This document shows, piece after piece, positions 1 through 8,662 of a stretch of 22,259 bases of DNA. The stretch's first letter is position 1. The number at the start of each line of letters is the position of its first letter. Source of the stretch: Xenoacremonium recifei (taxonomy: Eukaryota; Ascomycota; Sordariomycetes; Hypocreales; Nectriaceae); assembly GCA_012184525.1 (NCBI GenBank), contig WOFQ01000154.1, positions 1-22,259 on the forward strand, given 5' to 3'. The translations under genes were made by a program, and so were the position numbers. The notes under the pieces were generated by a model. That model was not told the DNA's origin. It did not search any database and worked only from the letters and a program-made list of their open reading frames with translations.

Positions 1-3
1 AGC

Positions 4-54
4 ACGTCCTCTTGTCCCTCTAGGGAACAGGCAGGTTCGACTCCTGCAGGACGT
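4..54 (+). tRNA. tRNA 3' part or tRNA-like remnant
   Basis: Positions 34-44 read GGTTCGACTCC, a perfect Pol III B box. It sits in a T arm with a 5-bp stem (31-35 with 43-47) and a 7-nt loop TTCGACT. The next seven bases (48-54, AGGACGT) pair perfectly with ACGTCCT at 4-10, as an acceptor stem would. Between them, 13-18 and 23-29 form a hairpin with one bulge. If 4-54 is the whole unit it lacks a D arm and is only 51 nt. Otherwise it is the 3' half of a class II tRNA (Ser or Leu type, long variable arm) whose 5' half lies left of the window. No A box is visible and no T-run terminator follows closely. The isotype is undetermined. Confidence 0.4.
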
Positions 55-504
55 TAATTAATAAAACAAAAACAAACAAAACAAAGAGGCCTGGCCTGGA
101 CCGATTTGTCAGCAAAACTACGACACCTAGCCAACGGGCACATCAACTCCAGGAAAGCGATGAGGATCAATTGACTAGCTGGGGAACCTCTTCTGGTTAA
201 ATACAGTGCCGCAGGGCTGCTTTCGGTCACATCGAAATTTGCGTCGGCGGCATTCGTTGCAGGAATAGAAAGGACGTCGGCGTTTTCGAGGGCTTGGTGC
301 AAGGCCATACATTGTTCTATTAGTATGATAACTATTATTGGCGTGCCCTTTGTGTAGGAAGACACAGAAGTAGTGGGATAGGCGGGGTTAGTCTCAGCTT
401 TGAATAAGGCGAGGGTCGATGACCGCCTTCGGCCGAAAACACATTCCTTGTCCAGTAATTACACCAACGTCGACACCCTCCAACGAATCAGATTAAGCCG
501 ATAC

Positions 505-530
505 GCCCGACAAGCCCGACAAGCCCGATA
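505..530 (+). repeat. 9-bp tandem repeat in the monooxygenase promoter
   Basis: GCCCGACAA occurs twice head to tail (505-513 and 514-522), followed by a partial third copy GCCCGATA (523-530). The array lies about 200 bp upstream of the monooxygenase ATG and about 40 bp upstream of a TATA-like box. Each unit holds a CCCG/CGGG core, the half-site type used by Zn2Cys6 regulators, so it may be an operator. That function is inference. Confidence 0.5.
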
Positions 531-568
531 GAGCCGCGTCTCAGCATGACGCACTCGCTGTGTACTCA

Positions 569-575
569 TATAAAG
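569..575 (+). promoter_or_regulatory. TATA-like box of the FAD monooxygenase gene
   Basis: TATAAAG lies about 155 bp upstream of the chosen start at 728, a plausible core-promoter distance for a fungal gene. The same ATATAAAG string stands 130 bp upstream of the dioxygenase gene at 7541. Confidence 0.4.
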
Positions 576-727
576 CAAACAAACTACCCAATTCTTTTTC
601 TGTCTTTGTTGGCAGGCAATGTATCTCAGGTCCAATTAGCTTACATTGCCCTCACGACTTACAAGCAACGCATCCCTCGGGCCGTAACGCTTCGGAAGTA
701 AACAAATGCACAACCATCGCTTCCAGA

Positions 728-1984
728 ATGGCTCTCAAGATTCTCATTGTGGGAGCTGGTGTCTCCGGCCCGGCCTTAGCAATGTTTCTGCGAAATTCTA
801 ATCCTCTGCACAATGTTACCGTCGTGGAGCGCAACCTCTCCCTGAGGGCTGAAGGGCAGCAAATTGACCTGAAGAATCAGGCCCCTTACATTCTGAGAAA
901 GATGGATCTTCTAGACACAATTAAATCTCGCTGCGTCAACGAGACTGGCACTGAGATGGTGGGCGCTGCAGGAGATCAAATAGCCTATTTTGGACCCGGG
1001 GCTTCTGGCGAACATCGGGGCATGACTAGCGAGTACGAGATCATGCGAGGCGACGTGGTGCGAATTCTATATGATGCCAGCATCCGACAGGAAGCAAAGC
1101 TCAAGGAAAGATCAGGCAAGAATGGCTTGGACTACGTGTTCGGCCAGACAATCACGGCCCTTGATCAGCACTCTGAAGGTGTCGATGTCACCTTTTCGGA
1201 TGACCGAACAGAGCGCTATGATCTTGTCATCGGCGCAGATGGACAGCGTTCACGGACTCGACGGCTCGCCTTCGGCTCCGAGGTCAGCAACGCAGCTTTC
1301 AAGAGCATCGGTGTCCATGCTGCATATTTTGACATGCCACGAGTCGAAGAAGAAGGCACTCTAGCAAAAGCTCATCTATCTCCAGGGAGAAACATCATTG
1401 TCATACGACCGAGCGGTCGCGATGTCACGGGTGTGTTGCTCTTTACCAAAAGAAAGTCACCCAAAATAATGCAATCCTATAAGGAGCATCCGGATCGGCA
1501 GAAAGAAGCCTTTGCAGAAGAATTCGGAGATTTGGACTGGCAAAATGAGCGAATTCTTGCCGGTCTAAAGACTGCGACGGAATTCTACGCTAGTGAGCTC
1601 GGGCAAATCAAAATGAAGCAGCTTCACACTGGCTGCGTTGTACTTGTCGGCGATGCTGGCTACTGTGCCAGTCCTTTTACCGGAATGGGAACCAACCTCT
1701 CCCTCATGGGCGCGTACATACTCGCAGGGGAGCTGGCGCGACAGGGGAACAACGTAGCGGAAGCCCTGCAAACGTACGAGGCGAAGATGCGGCCTGTCAT
1801 ATACGAATGCCAGCGGCTTCCTTCGCTTAGTATATTTTTTCCGTCGTCCAAAGTTGGAGTTTGGGCAGTGAACACACTGATTTGGATGATGTCGAAGCTC
1901 GTGCCAATATTTCCCACTGTCCAGCGAGAAGAGAATCATAAAAGGCAGATACCAGAATATCCAGAACTGAATTTGGGCTCTTAG
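728..1984 (+). CDS. FAD-dependent monooxygenase (TetX/PHBH-like group A fold)
   Basis: A single uninterrupted reading frame of 418 residues. The frame stays open upstream to a GTG at 560, but the ATG at 728 puts the Rossmann motif at the very N-terminus, as is normal for this family. Visible motifs: the GxGxxG dinucleotide-binding loop GAGVSG (about residues 9-14), an acidic residue ending strand 2 (E34 in VVERN), the second FAD motif DLVIGADG (about 165-172), and the GD motif VVLVGDAG (about 304-311) followed by SPFTGMGTNLS. These mark a single-component flavin monooxygenase that uses NAD(P)H and O2 to hydroxylate or epoxidise an organic substrate. The substrate is unknown. The C-terminal tail has a hydrophobic stretch (about 376-395) that could associate with membrane. 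Neighbouring oxygenase and P450 genes suggest a tailoring role in secondary metabolism or aromatic catabolism (inference). No introns or lesions were seen. Confidence 0.9.
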   Translation: MALKILIVGAGVSGPALAMFLRNSNPLHNVTVVERNLSLRAEGQQIDLKNQAPYILRKMDLLDTIKSRCVNETGTEMVGAAGDQIAYFGPGASGEHRGMTSEYEIMRGDVVRILYDASIRQEAKLKERSGKNGLDYVFGQTITALDQHSEGVDVTFSDDRTERYDLVIGADGQRSRTRRLAFGSEVSNAAFKSIGVHAAYFDMPRVEEEGTLAKAHLSPGRNIIVIRPSGRDVTGVLLFTKRKSPKIMQSYKEHPDRQKEAFAEEFGDLDWQNERILAGLKTATEFYASELGQIKMKQLHTGCVVLVGDAGYCASPFTGMGTNLSLMGAYILAGELARQGNNVAEALQTYEAKMRPVIYECQRLPSLSIFFPSSKVGVWAVNTLIWMMSKLVPIFPTVQREENHKRQIPEYPELNLGS

Positions 1985-2518
1985 TGGCCCGATGATCAGT
2001 CCGGGAACTCTTCTGGCAGAGCATCATAGGTTGAGCGAAATGATACAGCGGTATGGAGTCGCATACAGGATATTAGGGCAACATAACATATTGCTCGAGA
2101 GATATAAATTATTACTCCAATAATTTGATACCTTCACAGGAATACGGTTTCCTTAATCTTAGGTAAATATAAAAGATTATAGGCTCCTGATCGGGCGGGG
2201 AGTGAAGCTGGGATGGCACCCGGTATTCCCCCCTGTTCATGGGCGTCGACGAATTGTGAAATCAAAATGTTGTCTCGATCGCTCACGAGTAAAATTTTCA
2301 TAGCCCACATTTCGATCAAGTACTAACACGTTGACAAAGCCACTTCCGTACCCCACGCCTGGGAAAGTCTCGTTAAATAATTGAATCGGGCCCTCCACAC
2401 AGCTCGGTCCTTCCCGGGGTCGATAACAATCGCCCTAGACAGAGAGACCCAGCAGAGTCATACTATCCTCAGCCTCAAGAACTATCTTATTCCCTACCCA
2501 TTAATAGCCACCTTGTTC
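1985..2518. other. Intergenic, no gene seen
   Basis: This 534-bp stretch separates the convergent monooxygenase (+) and HET-type pseudogene (-). Short open frames on both strands show no recognisable motif. It probably holds the 3' ends of both transcription units. No repeat or RNA structure was recognised. Confidence 0.5.
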
Positions 2519-3985
2519 CTAATAGAGCCCACAATGCTTGCCGTTGCAATCAAAAATGCGACGGACGCTTTGACTGCTTTGGAATTGAGGACGAGTGCGA
2601 AGACTCTTATACCCGTTATTTGGCGCAATTTTGAAGGCAATAAGTGGGACAACTGGACCAGTGACCCGTAGCACATTGCCTGGTGCTGGAGCATATCTTC
2701 TCTTGGTTTCTGAATGAACCGGCGACGTAAGCCAAAACCATGATTTTCTCGAGTCAGGGTCGCACCACAGTTTCATAGTCTTTGGAGTGTCTTCTGTCGC
2801 CTTTTCTTTCCCTTTCGATATTTTGTTAACCATCTCTCCTTCGCCACCACCCCAAAGACCATCCTCGGATTTTGATGAAATTGAACAGTTGAGCTCATTG
2901 TTGCCTGTTAAGGCAGCTTGCGTTGTTCTTTCTCGGAGGCCATCTGCTGAAGTGTCTTGGAACGAACCCGAGGCCGCTGTCCTGTCTGTCATCGTCTTAA
3001 GCTTCTCTATCCGACGTCCAGCCTCTCCGTATTTGTCCGGAAACACTTCCGGGCCGCTTATGTGGAAGACAAATATCAGTGGGACAGGACGTTCTGCGAT
3101 TTCGATCGCCCAGATAAGCAGTCGATACTCAACGGGCCCATCCCACCCAGCCCATGGCCAACTAGGGAACCTTTGGTCGGGGTTTCTCACCGTCAATTTA
3201 TTTTGAGTTGGGAACTTGGCACCTCTTTGCCCTATTCTTGCAGCAGGAGACCAGAGAAGAGCATGAATAAAAATACCGCTCGGAAGACCATGCAGGGTTT
3301 TGCTTTTTATCGAACCCTGAAAGTGCTCATCGTCGAGAACTTCAAAAATTCCCGCAAAAGCATTCAGAATATTGGATTTCAAAGAGACCCTTCTCTTGCT
3401 GTAATTACAGACAAGCTTCATGTATTTCTTGAATCATTCCCATAGTTGAGGGCCGGATTCGAGATCATGTAAATGACTGAGATTTGAAATGGGGTTATCA
3501 TGGTTCGCTTTTCTCGAGAGATGTTCATCCTCCAGGGGGACGCAATAAATACAGGATTGGAAGTCTTCATTCAGGCCGCCTTCACACATTGTCTTTTGTC
3601 CGCAGACGGCTTCGGAGAAGAAACAGATGCATCTTCGGGAAAGCAGCCGTTCTTGCATGATGCAGCCTCTGGTGTCCCAGTCAGACATCCCTAGCGCGAG
3701 GTAGAAGGGTCGAAGGGTTCGAATAATATTGATGATCTCGTTGTCTTTGCTGAGTGAGTCGTGGTCGATATCTGAATTGCCTCGTGTGATGGCAATTGTT
3801 TCTATCCGCTGAGCGACGCGTGTGCCAGGATTGATCCCAGGTAATCCAGCATCCGCGTCGTTCCTCGAAAAAGCCACCAAAAAGTAATGATGGGATGGCA
3901 AGGAATCGCAACATAGCGCGCTAGCTGCCGTGAAAGGCTCTGCTTCAGTTTTCGGCGGTTTCTTCAAACACTGTTCAAAAGGCAT
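2519..3985 (-). pseudogene. HET-family (heterokaryon incompatibility-type) gene, 5'-truncated with an in-frame stop
   Basis: Two minus-strand open segments, 3985-3434 and 3421-2519, lie in the same frame. Only a TGA at 3436-3434 and four sense codons separate them. The first segment holds the end of a HET domain (DADAGLPGINPGTR) and the typical following block (DWDTRGCIMQERLLSRRCICFF, compare the family's RGWTxQExxLSxR). The second continues with the expected SNILNAFAGI and FPSWPWAGWDGPVEY motifs found after HET domains. Most of the HET domain itself, normally beginning with an LSYCWG-type motif, is missing: the frame meets a stop just upstream of 3985 and nothing similar was found to about 4200. 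The gene is therefore truncated and carries a nonsense codon, most simply from CGA or TGG by a C-to-T type change. Intact HET proteins trigger cell death after fusion of unlike hyphae. This copy is probably not functional. A sequencing error at the TGA would not restore the N-terminus. Confidence 0.8.
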
Positions 3986-4199
3986 ACTCCTCGACCTTCC
4001 CTACGCCTTCGCAGAAGGGATGCGCAATGCGCCAAAACTCTACGGCGGAAAAGCATACAATCCAGGTCCCACAACAGATTCCAAGTCCGGCGGTATTGCA
4101 GACGGGGAAGATTGAGGGGAGGGATGTTGTTGAGCGCCAAGATGGTGCAGAACGTTAAAGGCATTGAGCCGTGGTTATAGAGTTGTTCAAGAGGCTGAT

Positions 4200-5470
4200 G
4201 ACATAAACGAAAAACCCCAATAATTGAAGAACATAAATATCATGTGATAGTAATACTGTATATAATAGTAATAAAAATAGAAGATGTTAATTACTTCCCA
4301 TTTACATCTATAAAGGAGAATACTTGCCAATACTCTAGCGAGATGGGAAGAGAGGATGAAGGGGCATGGAAAGACTTCACTGAAAACTCGTATACCGAGG
4401 TACCACTGTAGTCAGCTCAATCCATTTTCATGATATTTCTGACTATATTATTGTCTATACGCAGCTTAGTACGGAGGACGAGGATATGTATTGAGCACGT
4501 GGTTGACCAGATGGTCATCATAGTCGTCCAGCTGTTGCGGTGTGCGGTCCTGTACGACGGGTATCATCCGACCCTGACCCTAACCACAACTTGCTTATGG
4601 GAAAGAATGAAACGGCGGGTATCTCCAAGGAATTTCGTCAGTTACTGCACTTGTATATTCTCAGCTGATTCATTACCCCGCTTTCAGTACATACTCAGAG
4701 CAAGCTGCCATTAAAGCCTCGAGCTTATTTACTCCCACACTTTCTCTGACATGCTGCATAGAAGACTTAGACACTCAAGGTTATACAGATACTTCCATTA
4801 AAAAAGTATGCAGATGCCTATCTCTGATATCACTTATCAACAATCGAGGTTTTTATTTATTGAGATGGTTGGCCCAGTAGCTGCAAGAAAATCGTATAGA
4901 AGACAATATTTGGGCTTCAGAGGGCGAGAACTAATTTATGGAGAATCCTGGGGAGCTTAGGTGGTAAGTATTGGATCGAAGGGTTTCTGACAGGGCTTAA
5001 AACGACTTAGAGATGACGATAAGGCCTGAAGCTTGAGCTAGGAATCCGTTATCGTTTCCTGCAACCCAGGTATAGCACTAGAAAAGCGTGCGTAACCGTA
5101 GGTGGCTGATAAGAAGGGAAACTTAATTATCCGAGGCGGTGATAAATTCTGCGATAAAGACCGGTGGTCGAATTAAGTATCGTAGAGATAGCTAATGGAC
5201 TGTTAACCGCCGGTGAAATGGGGATTTTTAGTCGCCGGATATTTCAAGTCTAGCCGATTGAAAACACCGGCCCGTGATAGCGGGTTCTCGCTGGTACTAA
5301 CCCGAGGCGATTATGATTCAAGGGGAATCCTTTATCAGTGGATTCTCTCCGTGAATGTTGACGACGGAATTTCTCGTCCCCATCTGACTCGTGCTGCTCT
5401 CTAGTAGCAATCTGGTGTACCAAGCATCGAACTCATCGTTGCCGACGGACCCCCTCTTTTATTATTGACC
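4200..5470. other. Intergenic, no gene seen
   Basis: About 1.27 kb without a convincing gene. The part at 4200-4320 is AT-rich. A 94-codon open frame at 4430-4714 (+) has no recognisable domain. The right end should contain the promoter of the zinc-cluster regulator. At 5362-5371 the reverse strand reads AATTCCGTCG, one mismatch from the AATCCCGTCG element found in the neighbouring promoters. Confidence 0.45.
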
Positions 5471-7197
5471 ATGGCTCGCAAGAGAACAGCATGTCACATC
5501 TGCGCCGCAATCAAGACACTGTGCAGTCAGGGCCGTCCTTGTACGCGGTGCGAGAGGCTATCACTGCAATGCAGCTATAAGCAAGACCACCAAACGACAG
5601 TGACCGAGGCTGTCCGCCGGCCGCCAAAGACCGGCTATACACGGTCCAAAGGTGGTTGCATGAATTGTCGGCGTCGACGCAAGAAATGCGACGAAAAACA
5701 GCCGACATGTACAGACTGTCGACGGCTTCATTTAGAATGTGTCTTTCGAGAAAGAGATGCATCCTCAGACAATGTTGCCATAGAAGCTACTGCTAGTGCC
5801 GGATTCTCTCCCCGAGAATGGGTCTCCATCGTTTCCAATACTTTCGAGGGATACGCCGCCCCAGCCCCCTTTGCCGACTGGATCGCGCTCATTAATCAAG
5901 AGGACAAGGCTGGACTCGAACCACGTCTGAATCTTGCAAACAGTGCCGCTCTCGTAGACTTGCCGATATCATTTGCAAGTGACGACGAGGCCAGATTGGC
6001 GACCTTCTTGCCTCCCACAGCGCTGAAAAATTTGACGGGGATAACTCCCTACGCCCTGAAAGATTGGTCTTTCGGGCAAGGGCATCTCCTGAATCATTTT
6101 CTTCAGTCCGTATCCCGGGCGCTTGTTGTTGTTGATGATGATGAGAACCCGTTCCTCCGAATCGTAGTCCCAATGGTCGTTGAGACGCCGATGGTTATGC
6201 ACGGACTTCTAGCTCTTTCGGCGTGCCATCTTTCCAAAGTATATCCCGCCTTCAAACAGGACCTATTCATCCATCGAAGTCTAGCACTCCAGGCCCTGAG
6301 AGCGGATCTTACAAACCCTGGGACTCAGCAATACTGCCTCGTCACTACTCTACTTCTATGCTTGGCTGAGGTATGAGTGTGAAATGGGAAATAAGAAAGT
6401 CTCTAATACTAACGCTGTCCAGATTTGCGAAGGGCGCTCAAAGACGTGGTTCCTGCACTTGCACGGAGCTAGGGCGCTTCTTGTGAATATCGGCACGGAG
6501 GCTCTATTGAAAGAGCCCATTAAAACGATGCTGGAGCTATACAGTTATATTTGTTGCATGTCGAGCATGATGAACTCATATGACGTTGCCGTCTTGTTCC
6601 CGGGAGATACCATTTCCAGTGATCATGAAGTACGGCCGCTGTTCGGTGTTGCTTCTAGCCTCTACGAAACCATCCCGTCAATCAGTCAGCTCAAGACGAC
6701 ATCACATCGTGATTGCTCACAAACCTTAGACCTTGAGTCACAGGCACACGACATTGAACTATTCCTACAAAGTTGGACCCCGTTCGAAGAGACATCGAGT
6801 AGTAGGCACATGGCAGAAGCAAGGGCTGCCGGGTTTGCTACCCAGTGGTCTTTGATATTACGTCTAAAACAAGTCGCTCAAAAATTACAGAACGATGAGC
6901 CCGAAATCACCAATACGGCTAACAACATTTTATCTGCGTTGTCCCTCATTAGGCCGGGCTCGAGGATTGAGGCTCGTATTCTGTTTCCGCTCTTTATGGC
7001 TGGTAGGTAGTGTCACAAAGACGAATCGCTTGACTGTAGACTACAGGCTTGGCATTATGGAAACCACTATAGGGTTTGGTAATATCTCACTCGCCCACCG
7101 GTTACTGGACGAACTGTGGCAACGATCTAACGCCGGTGAAGTAGTAGACTGGGAAGATTTGAGGGACGCTAAGTATCCCGCATTAGTTTTGATATGA
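5471..7197 (+). CDS. Zn2Cys6 transcription factor with two tandem zinc clusters
   Basis: Start is the ATG at 5471 in good context (ACCATGG). Exons: 5471-6370, 6423-7006 and 7047-7197, giving about 544 residues. Intron 1 (6371-6422) is clear: GTATGA donor, ACTAAC branch, CAG acceptor. It joins LLLCLAE to ICEGRSKTWFLHLHGA, a hallmark of the fungal_trans_2 (PF11951-type) regulator domain. The N-terminus carries two complete clusters: residues 8-34 with spacing C-2-C-6-C-5-C-2-C-6-C, and residues 63-90 with C-2-C-6-C-6-C-2-C-6-C. The second has the usual basic loop (CRRRRKKC). The first has lost it (CAAIKTLC), so it may not contact DNA in the standard way. One cluster is the norm. The last junction is uncertain: the chosen 40-nt intron (7007-7046) is very short, and the sequence inside it looks coding in another frame, so a frameshift is possible. 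It is likely a nuclear regulator of the adjacent oxygenase and transporter genes (inference). Confidence 0.82.
6371..6422 (+). other. Intron 1 of the zinc-cluster regulator
   Basis: GTATGA donor, TACTAAC branch sequence about 8 nt before the CAG acceptor, 52 nt, phase 0. Removal restores a continuous family-typical reading frame. Confidence 0.85.
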
Positions 7198-7540
7198 GTA
7201 ACCCGACGCTTGCGTGTATCGAGTGGCAAAGCCTTATACTGGTCACTTCATCACCTACAGGGCTTCTGATTCGCAACATAAGCATGAGTTTTGTCTGACG
7301 ATGGGGAATCATTACGTAAATCCCGTCACCGGGTAGGTGGGCGCTCTTCGCTTGCCCTTGACTCCTTCGCGACGGGATATTTCCTTGGCTTCTCCACTCT
7401 CAGATATAAAGCTATGGACTACCATCCAACGTCACGCTGACTTGGAAACAAGTCACAGAACAGGACGTTGACGATAACCACACTCTATTAGAAGAAAGAG
7501 ATCACTTCAAGGTCTCACATTCAAAGTTATTGAACTAGCC
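7198..7540 (+). promoter_or_regulatory. Dioxygenase promoter region with inverted CCCGTC elements and TATA box
   Basis: The region between the regulator stop and the dioxygenase ATG contains AAATCCCGTC at 7318-7327 and its reverse-orientation partner CGCGACGGGAT at 7368-7378. A TATAAAG follows at 7405-7411, 130 bp upstream of the ATG. The same element is tandemly repeated upstream of the transporter gene at 9419. The order element-element-TATA-gene fits upstream activation. The binding protein is inferred to be the neighbouring zinc-cluster regulator, because CCG/CGG half-sites suit that class. Confidence 0.55.
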
Positions 7541-8662
7541 ATGGCAGTTACCACCGTTGTAGAGAAACAAGAAGTGCCATCGGCAAAGCAGCTTCGTCAT
7601 TCAGTCACTGGCTGCCCGGACGCCCAATCGCCAACATTGCCATCTCCTTTCCCTGATCTACTGAGGTACACAACATCGAAAGTCCCCTGACCCTGAGATA
7701 CGCGACTGACGTCTCTTAGAGCGGATTACCCGGATTTTCGGTCTGAGCTAGCGGAAAAGGGCTTTGTCGTGCTCAAGGGCGTTATTCCACGTGAGAGAGC
7801 AGTTTCATATCAAGAAAAAGCCTACGAATGGATCACGTCTTTTTCGAATGATCTTGATCTTTCAGATCCGGAAACGTGGGTTGAGAAGAATCTCCCCATG
7901 ACCAATTCTATCAAGGCTTATGCGTACTACTGTGTATCGCACGAAAAGTTCTTCTGGGATGCACGACAGGAACCAGGCGTATTGGACGCATTTGCACAGC
8001 TATGGGGCACCAACGAACTCCTCGTAAGCTTCGATGCCATGAACTTGACCTTTCCTAACCGAAAGGATATCCCTCGGCGACCTCCGTGGGAACATATTGA
8101 TCAGAGCCCCATGAGACGCGGGACTCATTGTGTACAAGGTCTCATGGTTCTCTCACCATCGGGTCCTGAAGATGGAGGCCTTGTCGTCTTCCCAGGCTCC
8201 CATAAGCTCAATGATGAGTTTTTTGATACCCAGACAGACAGCACATCCTGGCTCCCTATGAAGGATGTGTACGTCTTCAAGCAGGAGGAGCTTCGTTGGT
8301 TCACTTCTCGGGGTGTCCATCCCCATAAGGTGTGCGCTGAAGTGGGTGATCTCATCATGTGGGACAGCCGTACTATTCATTACGGTAGTGAGCCGACGGA
8401 GCAGAGCGACCAAATTAGGACGGCTCTATATGCAACTTATGTCCCAGCGCGCCTGGCGAGGTTTGAACAGTTGGAGTTAAAGAGAAAGGCATTCGAAACA
8501 TATAGCAGCACCACACACTGGCCGCATGAGTATATTGTTCCTAGGCCAAACACGGTCTTGCTCCCAGACGGCAGACCAGACCACCGAAATCGAGAACACC
8601 CTCTGGAGCACCCGGAGATGACTGATAAGCTTCTGAGACTCGCGGGTGTGAAGCCTTACTAG
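7541..8662 (+). CDS. Phytanoyl-CoA dioxygenase (PhyH) family Fe(II)/2-oxoglutarate oxygenase
   Basis: Two exons, 7541-7665 and 7720-8662, encode 355 residues. The 54-nt intron (7666-7719) has a GTACAC donor, a CTGAC branch and a TTAG acceptor, and the phase is conserved (AG|A). The start ATG at 7541 is the first in frame and lies 130 bp downstream of a TATA box. The iron-binding facial triad is visible as H167-x-D169 (WEHID) and H262 (TIHYG), with the 2-oxoglutarate-binding arginine at about R275 (QIRTALY). A GGLVVFPGSHK block typical of PhyH proteins lies between. Such enzymes couple oxidative decarboxylation of 2-oxoglutarate to hydroxylation, desaturation or ring rearrangement. In fungi many act in secondary metabolism, others on small acids. 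The substrate is unknown. No peroxisomal tripeptide is seen (the chain ends KPY). It is co-directional with the regulator and shares a promoter element with the downstream transporter, suggesting co-regulation. Confidence 0.92.

Noticed and set aside
54..365. 103-codon minus-strand open frame
   Set aside because: No family motif, low-complexity start, no splice-linked partner; likely chance.
560..727. N-terminal extension of the FAD monooxygenase from GTG at 560
   Set aside because: Not ATG-initiated, overlaps the TATA-like box, and would place 56 unrelated residues before the Rossmann motif.
1565..1939. Antisense open frame inside the monooxygenase gene
   Set aside because: Shadow of a strongly supported coding frame on the other strand.
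2787..3445. Plus-strand open frames of 139 and 162 codons
   Set aside because: Antisense to the HET-type remnant, which has clear family motifs; these have none.
3964..4164. Possible missing N-terminal HET exon on the minus strand
   Set aside because: No LSYCWG-type or VDSLCI-type motif in any frame; not joined to the remnant.
4430..4714. 94-codon plus-strand open frame
   Set aside because: No recognisable domain or splice partner in an otherwise empty region.
5465..5470. TTG start two codons upstream of the regulator ATG
   Set aside because: Fungal nuclear genes start at ATG; the ATG at 5471 has good context.
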